DNA from: Pipra filicauda
Lineage: Eukaryota > Chordata > Aves > Passeriformes > Pipridae
NCBI RefSeq assembly: GCF_003945595.2
Contig: NW_024104293.1
Location: forward strand, 926,501 to 990,500
Length of the DNA stretch: 64,000 bases
Direction of reading: 5' to 3'
Positions 60,985 to 64,000 of this stretch are shown here, piece after piece. Below the pieces are notes generated by a model. That model searched no databases, had not been told where the DNA came from, and saw nothing but the letters and a program-made list of their open reading frames with translations. Position numbers and translations under genes: made by a program. How positions within the stretch are numbered: position 1 is the stretch's first letter; each line of letters opens with the position of its first letter.

Positions 60985-62801
60985 TGCTGTTGAAGAAGGT
61001 CCTTGGCATCCCTTTGGGGATTGACGCACTCGGCAGCCACAGAGCAAACCCAGAAGCAGAAGGAAATGGCAGGAGGAACGGGAGGGAAACAGGGAGTGCA
61101 TGATGGCTTTCTTCCAGGAGTTGGGTCTGTTTGAGGCTGTGATAGCAGTGATGGCCACTGGTGGGAGCGTGGTGGGGAATGATGGGCTCCCTCCTGAGCA
61201 GGAGGCCGAGGAACCAGGTAAATGGATCTCCTGCAGGTGCCCTGAGCCTCAGCCATCCCTCACTGCTGCTGCATTTCACAGCTCTGAAGCATGTTGGACA
61301 AAGCTTTTATCACCACCAGCTTAGTCTCCTGGTTTTGTCCAGATGTGGGCCCTGGACTGGAGAAAAGTGGTGGATTTGGGTTTCACTGCAAAGTATTTCA
61401 GCGTTCCTTCTTTTTGAGCTTTTAGTTTAAAAAATGTATTTTATTTCCTTTCTTTCTGGGTCAGTGACTGCTGAATTGGAATTTGAGCTGATTAGTCTCT
61501 TGGGGTTTATTTTAACTTACTAAGAAAACCCTTTTGCTAACAGTGCTGGGCCCCTGGGGAGCTGTTAGAGTGCACACATTCCTGGGTGTGGACTCTCCAG
61601 CAAAGCCAGCTCTGCAATCCCACCACTGGCACTGGGATTGTAACTGCAGGGGCATTTTGGAGCCTTTGTTCCTGATGTGCACCCCTGCTGTGTGTCCCAA
61701 ATAAACTGATTGCTGCATCAAGAAACATCTCTTCCCTTTTTTTTTCACTTTTATCTCTCCTCCCTTCCCTTTCCTGACAGGACAGTGATTGGTTTTGATC
61801 TGGGAGGCAGCTGGGTACCCCTGTTTTACCACTGCTGTGTTGGTGTCTTCTGCTTACAGGGTGATGTTGACTTTTTATGCTCTGTTGAAGGTTAGACAGT
61901 CTCATATTTCTCCTCTTCTTTTTCTTCTTCTTCCATGACAGCCCTTTGCTCAGCTGCTGGGATTTTCCACGTGAGCTCTTGGGTGATACATCCAGCACAT
62001 GGGAAAAATGGGAAATAGCCCAGAGATTTTGGGCACTGCATTTGAGGGACTTGTTTGACACAGGATATCTCAGGTGGTTTGTGTCAAAAAGCTGGTTTTG
62101 TGCAGGGAAACAAGGATAGTGGGACCTGTCAGGTCTTTTTTTGCTGCTTTGAACAAAACAGGTAGTGAGGGACAGGACATACCTTCTCCAGAACAACATC
62201 CCAAGGGGAATACCTAGAGAGATGCTGCTGCCAGTCTTGTGGTTGGGCTGGAATGGAAGGCTTAACATGACTGGTCTGATAAGAAATCCATGTTTTGTGA
62301 AGCTTAGCCCATATCCCCCACTGTGCAAGCATAATTTCAATACAAATAGTATCTTCTGCTCTTCGGTTAAACTCTTGCTGGGGTTATCACAGGAGGTGTT
62401 CTTGTTCACAGCAGCTGCCTTGTGTTGCTCATGGGATTATGTGCTTCCTTGCTTTTGCCTCGGAGATTATCTCTTCCCAACAAATGTGCAGGGTTTGTGC
62501 CCGTCAAGGTGAATCATCTTGGCATAAAATAGGTTTGTAAATCAGTTTGTTGGACTCCCCCTGGAATTCAGTGTAGGGGATGACATTTAGGAGATTATTA
62601 GTGAGAGAAAGGGAAGGGTCTCCTGTCCTGGTTTCGTGGCTGGAGGAGTTGTGCAAGCTCCATCCCCTGTGCTGGAGGTTTCTCCCCAGCCCTGAACCCC
62701 GCCACGTTTAGAGACCTGGTCTGCATTCCCAGCGAGCGCTCCCTCAGCTCATTCCTGTCTGCAGTAGCCATGTACAAACTGTCTGGCTTTTGTCCTTGCA
62801 G

Positions 62802-62840
62802 GGTCGTGACTATTGTTCAGAAGAGGAGGATGTCACATAG
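62802..62840 (+). CDS. C1orf21: C1orf21 orthologue, last coding exon with stop (residues about 110-121)
   Basis: A gtccttgcag acceptor is followed by 12 codons, GRDYCSEEEDVT, and a TAG stop at 62838-62840. The reading continues the previous exon in phase 0. The C-terminus differs from human only at the next-to-last residue (Val for Ile, from memory). The acidic run after Ser fits a casein kinase 2 consensus (S-x-x-E), so phosphorylation here is an inference. The total fits a 121-residue protein with about 31 residues encoded upstream of the window. Confidence 0.96.
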   Translation, partial: GRDYCSEEEDVT

Positions 62841-64000
62841 TGCCAACTCTGCCGCTCGCCCCAGGAGTAACTACTGTGTAAATAGATTACAACCCAGCCG
62901 AGACCTTCCGGGAGTCTTCTAGAGCGAACAGCACTACATAACAGAAGAAGATCATTTCCACATTATATACTCCATTCAGTTACAGTGTTTCCTAATGAAC
63001 AGATGAGGAATATTGCTAAGAACTCGTAAGGAACTGTTTTTGTTGCTGCTAGTTAAAACTTGTTGCAACTTCTCACTTTTTTCTGTGTCCAGATACGCAG
63101 CAAATCCTTAAAAGTTAATCCAAAAGACGTTGTTGATTTTACTGAGGCCTCTGGCCTGTTTTCTATCAGATGAGGTAGTGTTATACAAAGCTTCCATAAG
63201 TGAACATTCAAGCATCTAAGAAACACCCCTAAGCTGTCTGTCAGTCCGTGTCCGGGCCGGAGTGCTTATTAATGCTGGTGATTCCAAGCTTTGGAGATGG
63301 GATGTCTTTGCCATGGCAGGCCTTGTTTCTCTGCTGAGAAGAAGCTGAGAAATTATTATCCATTAAAAGCATGTTATCAGTGAAATACTGGAAGTGATGC
63401 AGGAGCAGAAATTTGTATTCTAAGAGGAAAAAGAGTTTCATTTAATAGGTATCTTAATCAAGGACTAAGCTTGCAGTATTGGCTTTGCTGAGCACGAATG
63501 GGAGTGTGATCACAATCATTTTGAATCTCTTTTTTTCTAAGAAAATAAACATTTTACTGTTTTTATGTATTCTTGTCTTTTACCATTCCTACAACACAAT
63601 GTTTTCAGAGTCTGGGGACAAGGAAGACAAAACCAACCCTCCGCCTTGATGAGTCCTGTGGATCTAATCTCTTAAAGCAGCTCTGTGCCAACTGGGGGGA
63701 TCTGTTGTGTGTCCTGTAGAGTTTATTTTTCCATATTAAATGGAGAGGATATTACCTTCTCAAAAGCAGATGTAATATTTTTAACAAATGCTGTCATGAG
63801 TTAAAAAAAAAAAATTAAGGAAAAAAATACAGCTTTTGTATTTATTATTTCAAAGGAGATTGTTACCTGTGCTGGTATTTCTTCCTGCTTCGATGCTGTA
63901 TGAGGGCAAGGTTTGCACTGCAGTTTTGTCAGGACATAAGTTTCTGTACTGTGTTGGTTTTGTTGCTCTGATGTGTGTGATGGGTGTGGAATAGATCATG
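62841..64000 (+). other. C1orf21: C1orf21 3' UTR and possible downstream extension
   Basis: AT-rich non-coding sequence follows the stop codon. It contains one clear polyadenylation signal at 63544, an A-rich run near 63803-63814, and several ATTTA-type motifs such as that near 63840. I see no CR1 copy here, unlike the introns. The human gene has a long 3' UTR as I remember it, so transcription may continue past the first signal and past the window edge. Confidence 0.75.
63544..63549 (+). terminator. C1orf21: Candidate polyadenylation signal AATAAA
   Basis: A canonical AATAAA lies about 700 bases after the stop codon. It is followed within 15-35 bases by a T/GT-rich stretch (tgtttttatgtattcttgtc), the usual arrangement for cleavage and polyadenylation. 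Whether it is the main or only an early site cannot be told from sequence. Confidence 0.6.

Larger units (their letters stand above)
54941..62801 (+). other. C1orf21: Last C1orf21 intron (7.9 kb)
   Basis: The intron runs from gtaaga to gtccttgcag. It contains CR1 fragments, the TATTC microsatellite near 55.8 kb, and a CpG island with a TAAT-rich flank near 59.5-60.0 kb. The stretches 55863-57762 and 60985-62801 are unique sequence without a recognisable gene, apart from a long antisense open frame discussed in the findings. Confidence 0.93.

Noticed and set aside
62624..62635. TGTCCTGGTTTC, resembling the start of an avian endogenous retrovirus LTR.
   Set aside because: The match stops after about 12 bases; no LTR body, partner or primer-binding site follows.
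63171..63180. TGAGGTAGTG in the 3' UTR, resembling the let-7 seed.
   Set aside because: Similarity ends after about nine bases and no precursor hairpin is visible.
1..64000. CRISPR arrays, tRNA, rRNA, bacterial operons.
   Set aside because: No spaced direct repeats, cloverleaf with A/B boxes, rRNA core sequence or dense gene packing was seen.

Overview
The window reads as nuclear DNA from a bird. About 29 dispersed fragments belong to the CR1 family of non-LTR retrotransposons, many with typical avian 3' ends (CCTTCCAACCCAAACCATTC then an ATTCTRTGA-type tail). I see no Alu, B1 or L1 sequence, no bacterial-style operons, no CRISPR array, and no tRNA or rRNA gene. By my rough hand sum CR1 covers about 12% of the window. 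That is high for a bird and might fit a CR1-rich lineage, but I cannot name the species.

The only protein-coding gene I can support is the 3' part of the C1orf21 orthologue (C8H1orf21 in chicken nomenclature), on the + strand. Four coding exons were found by reading through splice sites; most are too short to show as open reading frames. They lie at 17878-17972, 50467-50543, 54880-54940 and 62802-62840. Reading phase is kept across all junctions, and together they encode the last 90 residues of a protein that is 121 residues in human as I remember it. The upstream exon carrying the Met-Gly-Cys start is not visible and probably lies before position 1. The last exon runs into a 3' UTR with a canonical AATAAA at 63544, and the UTR may continue past the window.

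Layout: 1-17877 is upstream intron; 17973-50466 is a 32.5 kb intron; 50544-54879 and 54941-62801 are shorter introns; 62841-64000 is 3' UTR and flank. The introns hold CR1 copies in both orientations, simple repeats, two CpG-rich blocks (about 31590-32040 and 59640-59990) and several AT-rich, repeat-poor stretches that could hold conserved regulatory DNA. The most interesting non-coding signal is the CpG island in the last intron, with a cluster of homeodomain-type TAAT/ATTA cores just upstream (59540-59640). I found no convincing new multi-gene system. The longer open frames are mostly antisense readings of CR1 or chance frames.
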